From contig CABJBA010000002.1 in NCBI GenBank assembly GCA_902363735.1, positions 62,001 through 126,000 of the forward strand: a stretch of DNA of 64,000 nucleotides, in the 5' to 3' direction. Shown here piece after piece: positions 54,305 to 61,713 of the stretch (its first letter is position 1; every line of letters begins with the position of its first letter). The position numbers were made by a program, and so were the translations under genes. The notes beneath the pieces were generated by a model, which ran no database searches, was not told where the DNA came from, and saw only the letters and a list, made by a program, of their open reading frames with translations. The stretch comes from Clostridiaceae bacterium. Its GTDB lineage: Bacteria > Bacillota > Clostridia > Lachnospirales > Lachnospiraceae.

Positions 54305-54325
54305 TTAATAAATTAAATTTATTAA
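54305..54325. promoter_or_regulatory. Perfect 21-base AT palindrome, candidate ROK operator
   Basis: TTAATAAATT-A-AATTTATTAA is a perfect palindrome around one base. It lies about 10-30 bases downstream of the predicted transcription start of the - strand operon, a repressor position. ROK regulators such as NagC, Mlc and XylR bind AT-rich palindromes. Confidence 0.6.
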
Positions 54326-54340
54326 GTAATATATGTAGTT

Positions 54341-54369
54341 ATTATATAAAAAAACAATTGCAAAATCAA
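54341..54369 (-). promoter_or_regulatory. Promoter of the isomerase/oxidoreductase operon
   Basis: On the - strand TTGATT (plus-strand 54364-54369), 17 bases, perfect TATAAT (54341-54346). Confidence 0.75.
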
Positions 54370-54396
54370 CACATATTAGTATTTTTTAATATTTTT

Positions 54397-54425
54397 TTTA
54401 CAAATTTAAAAAAGTATGATATGAT
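54397..54425 (+). promoter_or_regulatory. Promoter of the ROK regulator gene
   Basis: TTTACA (54397-54402), 17 bases, TATGAT (54420-54425), 65 bases before the start codon. Confidence 0.72.
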
Positions 54426-54439
54426 GGATTTAAAGATAT

Positions 54440-54460
54440 AATTTATATAATTAATAAATA
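54440..54460. promoter_or_regulatory. Second AT-rich inverted repeat in the ROK leader
   Basis: AATTTAT (54440-54446) and ATAAATA at the right end form an imperfect inverted repeat resembling the palindrome at 54305-54325. It lies just downstream of the ROK promoter, compatible with autoregulation. Confidence 0.4.
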
Positions 54461-54489
54461 GAAGATAAAATCCAAGGGGGAAAAACGGT

Positions 54490-55722
54490 ATGCCCGTATT
54501 ACAGGGAAAGAATCTTATGAAAATAAAGCAGCAGAATATGGAATCTATTAAGATGGTGCTTTATCAAAGCGCCCCTATCTCCAGAGCTGAGATAGCGGAA
54601 CGGCTTGAACTGACTCCGCCTACGATTACCAATATTGTTTTGGAACTGATCCAGCAGGGGGTCGTACAGGAACTGAAGGGAGCCCAGAAAAAGCAGGAAG
54701 TAAAAGGTGTGGGCAGAAAACCCATCAACATCGATTTAGTTGCAGAGTCAAGGCTGGCCCTGGGAATTTCTCTGGGAAGAGATGTGACTCATTACTGCAT
54801 TACAAACCTCAGAGGAGAAGCTCATATTCTTGAAAAAACGGACGTGGTATCTGATGATTATGAAACCATGCTTGGTCAGATGAAGAACCTTTTAAATACA
54901 ATTAAAAGCAGATACCCTGCGGAGTGGGGAAGATTGATTGGAATCGGAATATCCACCCCTGGAATTGTAGATTCAGAAAGAGGTATTCTAAACAATCTGG
55001 AGACCGAACGTATCAGTTGGAACGGTCGTTTTCTGGCAGATGAAATCGCCCGGATGGCGGGGCTGCCTGCTCTTTTGGAGAATAATGTTCAGTCCAGAGC
55101 ATCTATTATATCCCTTTTTAGGCCGGAACTTTTAGATGGTGATACGACCTTTGCTCTCTGTCATGTTGCATGGGGAATTGCATGCCCAATCATCCTGCGG
55201 AACCACTCTCTCATGGGCAATGATTTTGCAACAGGAGAAATTGGAAAGATGATTTTAGATCCCAACGGTGTGAAGGTTCCTCATTGCGGAAAACCTGGAA
55301 GCTTAGAGTCTACATCCAGTCTCCGAGGCATTCTGGAGCTGTGCAGACAAGCCATGGCAGAGGGTACTTGTGATGAACTGCTTAAAATTTGTCAGGATCC
55401 GGAAAAACTTGAACTTGAAGATATACTTGCGGCTCAGAACAGGGGAGATAAGGCAGTCTGCAAAATTATGGACAATGCAATGAATTTCCTTGGAATTGCA
55501 TTGGCTAATATGGTAGGTGTTATTAATCCTCACCGGATTTTTCTGGGAGGAGGCGTTTTTCGAAACTATCAAAACTTTGAGGTGGCCCAATCTTCGCTTA
55601 TGAGCCATGCGTTTCGGGCCAGTGATGAGAAGTTGGAAGTCTCCTTTATTGACCTGGGGGAGTATGGGGGAGCAGTGGGTGCAGCAGCAAAATGTATTGA
55701 GAGATACTTTATTAAAGGATAA
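54490..55722 (+). CDS. ROK family transcriptional regulator
   Basis: 410 residues. A winged HTH occupies about 15-65 (RAEIAERLELTPPTITNIVLEL), followed by a ROK fold (IGIGISTPGIVDSERG, LPALLENNVQSRA, NPHRIFLGGGVFRN). The ATP-site DxGxT is replaced by SLGRDVT, so it is not a kinase. The ROK zinc motif is degenerate: GHxxx becomes GKM (Lys253), and CxCGxxGCxE reads PHCGKPGSLE, leaving one Cys (266). It probably senses a sugar and controls the divergent isomerase/oxidoreductase operon and perhaps the ABC importer, which shares the palindrome. AAGGGGG precedes the ATG. Confidence 0.92.
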   Translation: MPVLQGKNLMKIKQQNMESIKMVLYQSAPISRAEIAERLELTPPTITNIVLELIQQGVVQELKGAQKKQEVKGVGRKPINIDLVAESRLALGISLGRDVTHYCITNLRGEAHILEKTDVVSDDYETMLGQMKNLLNTIKSRYPAEWGRLIGIGISTPGIVDSERGILNNLETERISWNGRFLADEIARMAGLPALLENNVQSRASIISLFRPELLDGDTTFALCHVAWGIACPIILRNHSLMGNDFATGEIGKMILDPNGVKVPHCGKPGSLESTSSLRGILELCRQAMAEGTCDELLKICQDPEKLELEDILAAQNRGDKAVCKIMDNAMNFLGIALANMVGVINPHRIFLGGGVFRNYQNFEVAQSSLMSHAFRASDEKLEVSFIDLGEYGGAVGAAAKCIERYFIKG

Positions 55723-55737
55723 ACGAGGTAAGACTTT

Positions 55738-56229
55738 ATGACGAATAAATTCCGGGTTCATACTTTCAAATATCTAATAGCGGCTGTAACCGTGATTGTA
55801 TCTTTAGGAGTGTCGGCTTTGATGTGTTACCTTCGCGAGTGGCGGGGTGTTATTATGTTTTTGCTGGTAGCACTTTTGTTTAGTTGGATTGCAGTGATGT
55901 ATGGTGCAGTGATTACTATTAGCAATGATAAAATCAGAATGAGTTTTTGGGGAATTCTGATGAGAGAGAGAACGTGGAAAGAAATCAAAGAAGTCGGGGT
56001 TGTGGGAACAAATATTTTTAGAGTGGAAAATGGAAAGTACGTCGGTAACCGGTATATTTATTTTTCAACTGAGGGGCTGGATGAGGATGAGCGCTTCAAA
56101 CTGGCTATGAAATGGCCGCCCAGAAAAATGATATATTTATTTTATACCAAAGAGAGGCTGGATCAGATTCAACATATTTGGGACAATGAAATTTCGTCCT
56201 ATAATGCAGGAGACATATTTTTTTATTAG
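55738..56229 (+). CDS. Small membrane protein of unknown function
   Basis: 163 residues with two hydrophobic segments (about 11-29 and 37-60), followed by a soluble beta-rich part (ISNDKIRMSFWGILMRERTWKEIKEVGVVG) that resembles bacterial PH-like domains. It begins 15 bases after the ROK gene with GAGG upstream, so it may be co-transcribed. No family name can be given; its link to the carbohydrate locus is positional only. Confidence 0.7.
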   Translation: MTNKFRVHTFKYLIAAVTVIVSLGVSALMCYLREWRGVIMFLLVALLFSWIAVMYGAVITISNDKIRMSFWGILMRERTWKEIKEVGVVGTNIFRVENGKYVGNRYIYFSTEGLDEDERFKLAMKWPPRKMIYLFYTKERLDQIQHIWDNEISSYNAGDIFFY

Positions 56230-56302
56230 AATCCTACATAAAATAAACTCATGGCACTGGCCTCATATTCAGTTGCTTCAGGCTTCCAAGTATTTCAACA
56301 GC

Positions 56303-56344
56303 AAAGAACAGCAGCTTTGATGTTCTTCAAAACCGCTGTTCTTT
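56303..56344. other. Hairpin between convergent genes
   Basis: A perfect 10-base stem AAAGAACAGC/GCTGTTCTTT (56303-56312 with 56335-56344) has a 22-base loop. It may serve as a weak terminator for the + strand gene or the - strand VOC gene, but no clear T-run follows directly. Confidence 0.4.
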
Positions 56345-56419
56345 AAAAATATAATTTTTTAGCATAGCTATTTACCCGTAGAGCAACAGTTTTTTCGTAT
56401 ACGCGGTGGATCGTCTTTT

Positions 56420-56833
56420 CTATTCGTTTACGGGGAACATGTTTTTTATGGAGACTAAGCAAAAGGGATGTCCGGCTGGGTCTAACATCACTTTCCAACC
56501 ATCAGAAAACTGCTCATTTGCCATTGCTGCACCACATTGGAGGGCATGTTTAATCCCCTTTTCCAAATCATTAACGGCAAAGTCCATATGCTCCATCTGC
56601 TGCTGTACCCCAGGCTGCTCCGGCCACACAGGCGGAGTATAATCAGGATTCAGCTGAAATGTTATACCCGGGTAGGCTCCCTGTTCTACTCCCGGGGGAG
56701 CAATAACTGTATATTCTTCGTTCTGAAAGGGTACTTCCCATCCCAACAGGGATGTGTAAAATTCAGCTAGTTCTTTCGGGTCTTTGCAATCTATTACAAA
56801 AGAGTATGGTTTGATTTTTAGTTCATTGTCCAT
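56420..56833 (-). CDS. VOC/glyoxalase superfamily protein
   Basis: 137 residues with the paired beta-alpha-beta modules of the vicinal oxygen chelate fold: SFVIDCKDPKELAEFYTSLLGWEV at the start, and MEHMDFAVNDLEKGIKHALQCGA, then DPAGHPFCLV, in the second half. Potential metal-type residues are His and Glu in MEHMDF. Small stand-alone VOC proteins include dioxygenase-like, antibiotic-binding and glyoxalase-like members, so the activity is open. ATG 56833 is chosen for the AGGTGGT upstream; a longer frame to 56899 lacks one. It lies 66 bases downstream of the AraC-type regulator gene, possibly co-transcribed with it. Confidence 0.82.
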   Translation of the reverse strand: MDNELKIKPYSFVIDCKDPKELAEFYTSLLGWEVPFQNEEYTVIAPPGVEQGAYPGITFQLNPDYTPPVWPEQPGVQQQMEHMDFAVNDLEKGIKHALQCGAAMANEQFSDGWKVMLDPAGHPFCLVSIKNMFPVNE

Positions 56834-56899
56834 ATATTGATACCACCTAACATAATATTTATTTGTTCGTCTTATAGGAAAACAAGACTTCCTATTCAC

Positions 56900-57865
56900 T
56901 TACTTTTGCACTGGTCTGATATATTTGAAAAATCGTTCTGGGTCATAATAAAAATACATGATTCTACCGGGCGAAGTATCCAGGCAGTAACCGGTATCAG
57001 TAAAATCAAAAGCAGCCATTGCCTTTTCGATCTTTTCCTCTACGCTACGGTTTTCCTGTTCGTAATCAAATGGTGAATGTTCAAAAACAATATACTCGGC
57101 TTCCGGAACATCAATCATAAACATTTGAGGCGGCACATCTCCTTTAAAATCAAAAGGGAGTCTTATCCCCCAACATTCTGTACGCAGGAACCCCCAGTCG
57201 CAAAGTCTGCCCTTCGGATCACTAATGTATGCCATGATCTGTCCGCTTCCGCAGTTTACTTCGCTTCCGCCGTCATCATCTAATTTACCCTTAATACTAT
57301 CAAGTAATCCGCATACTGTTTCGTAATCTTGTTCCGGAATAAGGCTTTGCTTTTGCCAAAAATCCCAGTATCCGTTACTTTCATAGTTTTTAATGTGTAA
57401 AAATTTATGTGCCGGAATCGTAATAAAATAAATGTTTACACCATCTGTTGATTTTATCATTCCAATCTCACCTAATCCTAAAAAGTAGCGGTCGAAAGGG
57501 TGTATTCTTGTGCGAAGAACGACAGGCATAGGTTTTTTTCGATATTCGCTTGGAGTTACACCATAGATTCCTTTAAAAGCTCTGGTAAAAGCTTCATGTG
57601 ATGAAAATCCATAATCAAACGCAATATCCAAAAGGCTTTTTTCACTATCACGGACTTCCTTTAATGCAAAGGCTAATTTTCTTTGTCGCAAGTAATCCCT
57701 GAACTGCATTCCCGATATTTCTTTAAATTTTTTTGTTGTATAAAATTCAGAATAACCCAGCTTACGTGAAAGAAAGCGCAGGGTTAAGCCTTCGCTGTTA
57801 TAATTTTGAATACATCTGTCAATTTCATCAACGATGATTTGAATTTGCTTCTGCCATTCATACAT
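56900..57865 (-). CDS. AraC family regulator with GyrI-like ligand domain
   Basis: 321 residues. The two AraC helix-turn-helix units are N-terminal (about 25-110: LTLRFLSRKLGYSEFYTTKKFKEI and LLDIAFDYGFSSHEAFTRAF, then YGVTPSEYRK). A C-terminal GyrI/SoxS-Rob-type effector domain follows (IPAHKFLHIKNYESNGYWDFWQK, then EYIVFEHSPFDYEQ). This order is typical of drug- or small-molecule-responsive activators. The ATG at 57865 has GGGGGTG 9 bases upstream; a GTG at 57877 overlaps that site. The likely target is the VOC gene directly downstream and itself. Confidence 0.88.
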   Translation of the reverse strand: MYEWQKQIQIIVDEIDRCIQNYNSEGLTLRFLSRKLGYSEFYTTKKFKEISGMQFRDYLRQRKLAFALKEVRDSEKSLLDIAFDYGFSSHEAFTRAFKGIYGVTPSEYRKKPMPVVLRTRIHPFDRYFLGLGEIGMIKSTDGVNIYFITIPAHKFLHIKNYESNGYWDFWQKQSLIPEQDYETVCGLLDSIKGKLDDDGGSEVNCGSGQIMAYISDPKGRLCDWGFLRTECWGIRLPFDFKGDVPPQMFMIDVPEAEYIVFEHSPFDYEQENRSVEEKIEKAMAAFDFTDTGYCLDTSPGRIMYFYYDPERFFKYIRPVQK

Positions 57866-57990
57866 TTGTCTGTTCACCCCCTTCCAATCGCCCTGTATCT
57901 ATTATAAAGAAATAAAAAGAGCCCTGCTTGATTTTACTTGCAATTATTTCAATTTTGGTTTTTGCACGGGGCGATGCTTTTCATACACAG

Positions 57991-58006
57991 AAAACGTTTG
58001 GGTAAG
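57991..58006. promoter_or_regulatory. LacI-type operator-like site between lacI-like and AraC-type genes
   Basis: AAAACGTTTGGGTAAG, a close copy (two differences over 18 bases) of the site at 40564-40581 and of the one at 59201-59218. It lies 16 bases or more after no obvious promoter, about 125 bases upstream of the AraC-type gene start. Confidence 0.4.
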
Positions 58007-58060
58007 AAGCTGATCATTTGCCCTTCTGCATAGGCAATAATATGAAATTTACATGGAATG

Positions 58061-59077
58061 TTACTTTGAAGGAGGTGCACAGCTGTCCCGTTTTGCCAAA
58101 AAGCATGGAAAATTTATTTTAATAGGAATCGTATGCCCGCCATTGATCCGGTCTATGATTGTTTTTCCGGCATACTGCCCCATTTCTTCTGTTGGGATAT
58201 GGACAGTGGTCAGCATGGGTGATAAATACTGGGCTGTGTCTATATCGTCTATACCTATAACGGAAATATCCCGGGGAATTTTCAGGCCGCAGTCCCTGAT
58301 CGCACGCATGGCTCCGATTGCAGTCATATCATTTCCACAGAATATTGCAGTCAAACCAGGCTGCTGTTCTAATAGTTTTTTTGCCCCGTTATAACCGCCG
58401 CTGGATGTCAGCTCTGAAGATGAGACATAGTTTTTATTATAAGAGAGTCCGTGTGCCTCCAATGCCGCTTTATATCCCAGGTAACGGTTTTCTGAAGCGG
58501 TTTCTCCTAAATATCCGATATGCTTATGTCCCAAGCTGATTAAATGGTCCATGGCGCATAAGCTGGCCTCATAGCCGCTACACAAAATCTGGTCAAAATT
58601 TGCATCAATTTCATTTAGCCCGGTGTATACCACATGGTTAAAATGGGTTTTCAGGAATTTTAAAGTGGCCTTATCACACCTTCCCAGAATGATAACTCCG
58701 CTTACGTCATTATTTAAAATCAATCGGCATGTTTCCGGTTTTGTGATATCAATGGAGGTGAAGGAAAGCTTCATAATATAATCGTGTTTATATGCCTCTA
58801 CCTCGGCACTTCTGGCAATTGTTGAAAAAAATGGATCATTAGAATCCGGAGTCCGGGCAAACAGGCAGGAAAGTGAACGGGACTTTATTTTTTTCATATC
58901 TGTTCCCTGTTTTAAATTTTTGGCGGAAATGTTGGGTATGTATCCAGTCCGCCTTACAATGTTCCAGATACGTTCCCGTACTTCCTTACTGGCTGCTTTT
59001 GAGTTAGTGTCGTTGATAACCCGGGAGACTGTTGATATGGAAACCCCGGCCTCTTGGGCAATGTCTTTTAATGTCAT
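58061..59077 (-). CDS. LacI family transcriptional regulator
   Basis: 338 residues. The N-terminal HTH is MTLKDIAQEAGVSISTVSRVIND, with the hinge helix at about 50-60, followed by the periplasmic-binding-like effector domain (GVIILGRCDKATLKFLK, HLISLGHKHIGYLGE, TAIFCGNDMTAIGAMRAI, SVIGIDDIDTAQYLSPMLTTV). It binds a sugar or sugar phosphate and represses transcription. ATG 59077 with GGGGGAA upstream is chosen over an extended frame to 59146. Its promoter overlaps the palindrome CAAACGTTTG. The divergent cassette of aldolase, PFK-like, TIM-like and LarA-like genes is the obvious target. Confidence 0.93.
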   Translation of the reverse strand: MTLKDIAQEAGVSISTVSRVINDTNSKAASKEVRERIWNIVRRTGYIPNISAKNLKQGTDMKKIKSRSLSCLFARTPDSNDPFFSTIARSAEVEAYKHDYIMKLSFTSIDITKPETCRLILNNDVSGVIILGRCDKATLKFLKTHFNHVVYTGLNEIDANFDQILCSGYEASLCAMDHLISLGHKHIGYLGETASENRYLGYKAALEAHGLSYNKNYVSSSELTSSGGYNGAKKLLEQQPGLTAIFCGNDMTAIGAMRAIRDCGLKIPRDISVIGIDDIDTAQYLSPMLTTVHIPTEEMGQYAGKTIIDRINGGHTIPIKINFPCFLAKRDSCAPPSK

Positions 59078-59174
59078 TAATATTTCCCCCTTTTCGTATA
59101 AGGTTAGTGAATTAATAACCCATTTATATGCATTGCACCAGATCACAATCCGGAATCAGATGCTTTATTTATGG

Positions 59175-59203
59175 ATTATATCACATCTCCACCATTTAAA
59201 CAA
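59175..59203 (-). promoter_or_regulatory. Promoter of the LacI-type regulator gene
   Basis: On the - strand TTGTTT (plus-strand 59198-59203), 17 bases, perfect TATAAT (59175-59180). The -35 box overlaps the operator palindrome. Confidence 0.72.
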
Positions 59204-59218
59204 ACGTTTGAGTAAAAA
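59201..59218. promoter_or_regulatory. LacI-type operator in the divergent lacI-aldolase region
   Basis: It contains the perfect palindrome CAAACGTTTG (59201-59210), extended by AGTAAAAA. It overlaps the -35 box of the regulator promoter and lies just upstream of the -35 box of the aldolase promoter, so one bound repressor could affect both. Near-identical copies lie at 40564 and 57991. Confidence 0.65.
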
Positions 59219-59222
59219 TATC

Positions 59223-59251
59223 TTGAAGGCTGTTGCATAAAATGCTAATAT
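59223..59251 (+). promoter_or_regulatory. Promoter of the aldolase-PFK-TIM-LarA cassette
   Basis: TTGAAG (59223-59228), 17 bases, TAATAT (59246-59251), about 115 bases before the start codon. Confidence 0.6.
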
Positions 59252-59369
59252 TTCATTATCAAATGAAAAGGGCGCCGGTTATTCTTTGGCAAAGCCTTAC
59301 GTCATCAGCATTGGACCAGCAGATCTGATATAAAGTAACACGCAAACTTATTTATGAGGAGAAAAGAAA

Positions 59370-60515
59370 ATGCCATTAATTCCATTAAAACCTTTAATTG
59401 ACGCATGTGACAAATACCATTACGGCCAGGGTGCTTTTAATGTCAATGCGGTAGCACAGGCCAAAGCAGTCATTGAGATTCATGAAATGTTCCGTTCCCC
59501 GGCAATTCTCCAGGGAGCGGATTTAGCAAATGGCTTTATGGGGGGATGCAGGGATTTTTCCAAGGCAACCCTGGAAGATAAAAAAAGAGGCGCAAAGCTG
59601 ATCGGTGATGCGGTCAGAAAGTATGGAGAACATGCATCAATTCCTATTGTACTGCATCTGGACCACGGAAGAGATGTTGACTCCTGCAAGGCGGCTATTG
59701 ACGGAGGATATACCTCTGTTATGATAGATGGTTCCTCTCTGGATTTTGACCGAAATGTAGAGCTTACAAGGGAAGTGGTAAAATATGCACATGCAAGAGG
59801 GGTAAGTGTGGAAGGAGAACTGGGAGTTCTGGCCGGTGTGGAAGATCATGTTTTTTCCAAAGAATCTACCTATACCAATCCCTTAAAAGCAGTTGAGTTC
59901 TTTAAGAAAACCCAGGTAGATGCCCTGGCAATCTCATACGGAACCATGCATGGTGCGTCAAAGGGAGAGAATGTCAGATTGAGAAAAGAGATCCCCCTGG
60001 CAATCCGGGAATGCATGAGGCATGAAGGCATTGACGGAGGACTTGTATCCCACGGTTCCTCCATTGTGCCGGAATATATTGTCAATGAAATGAATGACTT
60101 AGGAGGCAGCATCAACAATGCCCATGGAATTGCGATTGAACAGCTTTTAGAAGTTATTCATTGCGGAATTAACAAAATCAATGTGGATTCCGATATCCGT
60201 CTTGCCGTTACCAGAAATTTCAGAGAACTATTCTCCAGGGAAGAGGGACTGAGGACCAGTTCTTCGGTGGGAGCAATATACCGGCTGCTGGAGGAGAAAA
60301 AAGAAGCATTTGATCCCAGAGTATTTATTACCCCAATTATGGATACGGTCATGTATGGAAATATTCCTGACAAAGATGTGGAAAAAATCGTAACAGCTAT
60401 GGAAAAAGGAGTGAAGGAAGTGGTGGGAACCTTAATCGTCCAGTTTGGCTCTTATGGAAAAGCACCTCTTGTGGAATGCAGAAGTCTTGAGGAAATGAAG
60501 GAGTTATATAGATAA
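59370..60515 (+). CDS. Class II ketose-bisphosphate aldolase
   Basis: 381 residues, longer than the roughly 285-residue GatY/FbaA-short type. Zinc and catalytic residues of class II aldolases are all visible: HLDHG at 96-100 (His99 ligand), Glu148 and Glu150 in EGELG, His194 in YGTMHG, His228 in SHGSS, and NVDSDIR for phosphate binding. It cleaves a ketose-1,6-bisphosphate-like substrate to dihydroxyacetone phosphate and an aldehyde phosphate. GAGGAGA precedes the ATG. It is the first gene of the LacI-controlled cassette and is followed at one base by the PFK-like gene, which would make its substrate. Confidence 0.92.
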   Translation: MPLIPLKPLIDACDKYHYGQGAFNVNAVAQAKAVIEIHEMFRSPAILQGADLANGFMGGCRDFSKATLEDKKRGAKLIGDAVRKYGEHASIPIVLHLDHGRDVDSCKAAIDGGYTSVMIDGSSLDFDRNVELTREVVKYAHARGVSVEGELGVLAGVEDHVFSKESTYTNPLKAVEFFKKTQVDALAISYGTMHGASKGENVRLRKEIPLAIRECMRHEGIDGGLVSHGSSIVPEYIVNEMNDLGGSINNAHGIAIEQLLEVIHCGINKINVDSDIRLAVTRNFRELFSREEGLRTSSSVGAIYRLLEEKKEAFDPRVFITPIMDTVMYGNIPDKDVEKIVTAMEKGVKEVVGTLIVQFGSYGKAPLVECRSLEEMKELYR

Positions 60516-60516
60516 C

Positions 60517-61713
60517 ATGAAAAAAAATGTGTTGGTAGTACATGGCGGAGGGCCAACTCCGGTCATGAATGCATCGCTGTACGGCGTGGTTGAGGAAGCA
60601 AAAAAACAGGGAGATATCGGAGCAGTATATGGAGCCATGGGAGGCATGGAAGGGATTTTAAAGGAAGACCTTGTTGACCTTATGGCCATTGATGAAAGCG
60701 AGTTGAAAAAGCTGCTTTATACTCCGGGTTCTGCTATTGGTTCTTCCAGATTCCCATTGACAGAGGAACAGTATGAAGAAATGGCTAAAATCATTGGAAA
60801 ATACGGAATCAGCTACCTTTTGCCTAATGGAGGCAATGGAACCATGGACACCTGCGGACGGATTAACAGGGCATGTGTGACCCTTGGAAACTCAGATGTG
60901 AAGGTGGTAGGGATTCCCAAAACAATTGACAATGACATAGCTATTACAGACCATACTCCCGGCTTTGGAAGTGCGGCAAGATATATGGCAGGTACTGTAA
61001 GAGAGATTGCAGAAGATGTAAAATCTCTTCCCATTCATGTAAGTGTAATCGAAGCCCTTGGGAGAAATTCAGGCTGGATTGCGGCATCTTCGGCTCTGGC
61101 AAGAGAAAAGGAAGGGGATGGGCCTCACCTTATTTATACACCGGAAAAACCTTTTTCCCAGGAAGACTTTCTGGAAGATGTGAAGAATCTGCATGAGAAA
61201 ATAGGCGGAGTTGTGGTAGTTGCCAGTGAGGGTTTGAAAGGAAAAGATGGAAACCCCATTGTAGAGCCTATTTTTAAAACAGAACGGGCCGTGTATTACG
61301 GTGATGTCAGCACCCACCTTGCAAATCTGATTGTAAAGGAGCTGGGCATCAAAGCCAGGAGCGAGAAAACGGGACTGGCCGGCAGGTCTTCTATTGCGTG
61401 GCAGTCAGAGGTTGACCGGGATGAAGCCAGGGAAACCGGTAAAATGGCTCTTAAGCTGGCAGTTCAGGGAAAAAGCGGGATTATGGTCGGAATTGAGAGA
61501 GTGGAGACACCGGATCAGTCCTATAAAACCAGATTTATTGAAATTCCCATTGATCAGGTCATGATGTACGAAAAAACCCTTCCGGCTGAATATATCAACG
61601 AGAAAGGCAATGACGTGACAGAAGCATTTACAAGATGGTGCAGGCCTCTTGTTGGAGAACAGCTGCAAAGCTTTATTAATATCAAGGACAGCAGGCGGGA
61701 GAAGAAGATATGA
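60517..61713 (+). CDS. 6-phosphofructokinase family protein (PPi-type features, GGNG motif)
   Basis: 398 residues. The N-terminal phosphate loop is VVHGGGPTPVMNA, and PKTIDND (134-140) carries the Lys (135) that marks pyrophosphate-using or mixed-clade enzymes. EALGRNSGWIAA holds the substrate-binding region. The motif that is GGDGS or GGDDS in most members reads GGNGT at 105-109, so the metal-binding Asp is Asn. It would phosphorylate fructose-6-P or a related ketose phosphate. PPi supplied by ppdK in this window would suit a PPi donor. It starts one base after the aldolase stop and overlaps the next gene by ATGA. Confidence 0.87.
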   Translation: MKKNVLVVHGGGPTPVMNASLYGVVEEAKKQGDIGAVYGAMGGMEGILKEDLVDLMAIDESELKKLLYTPGSAIGSSRFPLTEEQYEEMAKIIGKYGISYLLPNGGNGTMDTCGRINRACVTLGNSDVKVVGIPKTIDNDIAITDHTPGFGSAARYMAGTVREIAEDVKSLPIHVSVIEALGRNSGWIAASSALAREKEGDGPHLIYTPEKPFSQEDFLEDVKNLHEKIGGVVVVASEGLKGKDGNPIVEPIFKTERAVYYGDVSTHLANLIVKELGIKARSEKTGLAGRSSIAWQSEVDRDEARETGKMALKLAVQGKSGIMVGIERVETPDQSYKTRFIEIPIDQVMMYEKTLPAEYINEKGNDVTEAFTRWCRPLVGEQLQSFINIKDSRREKKI

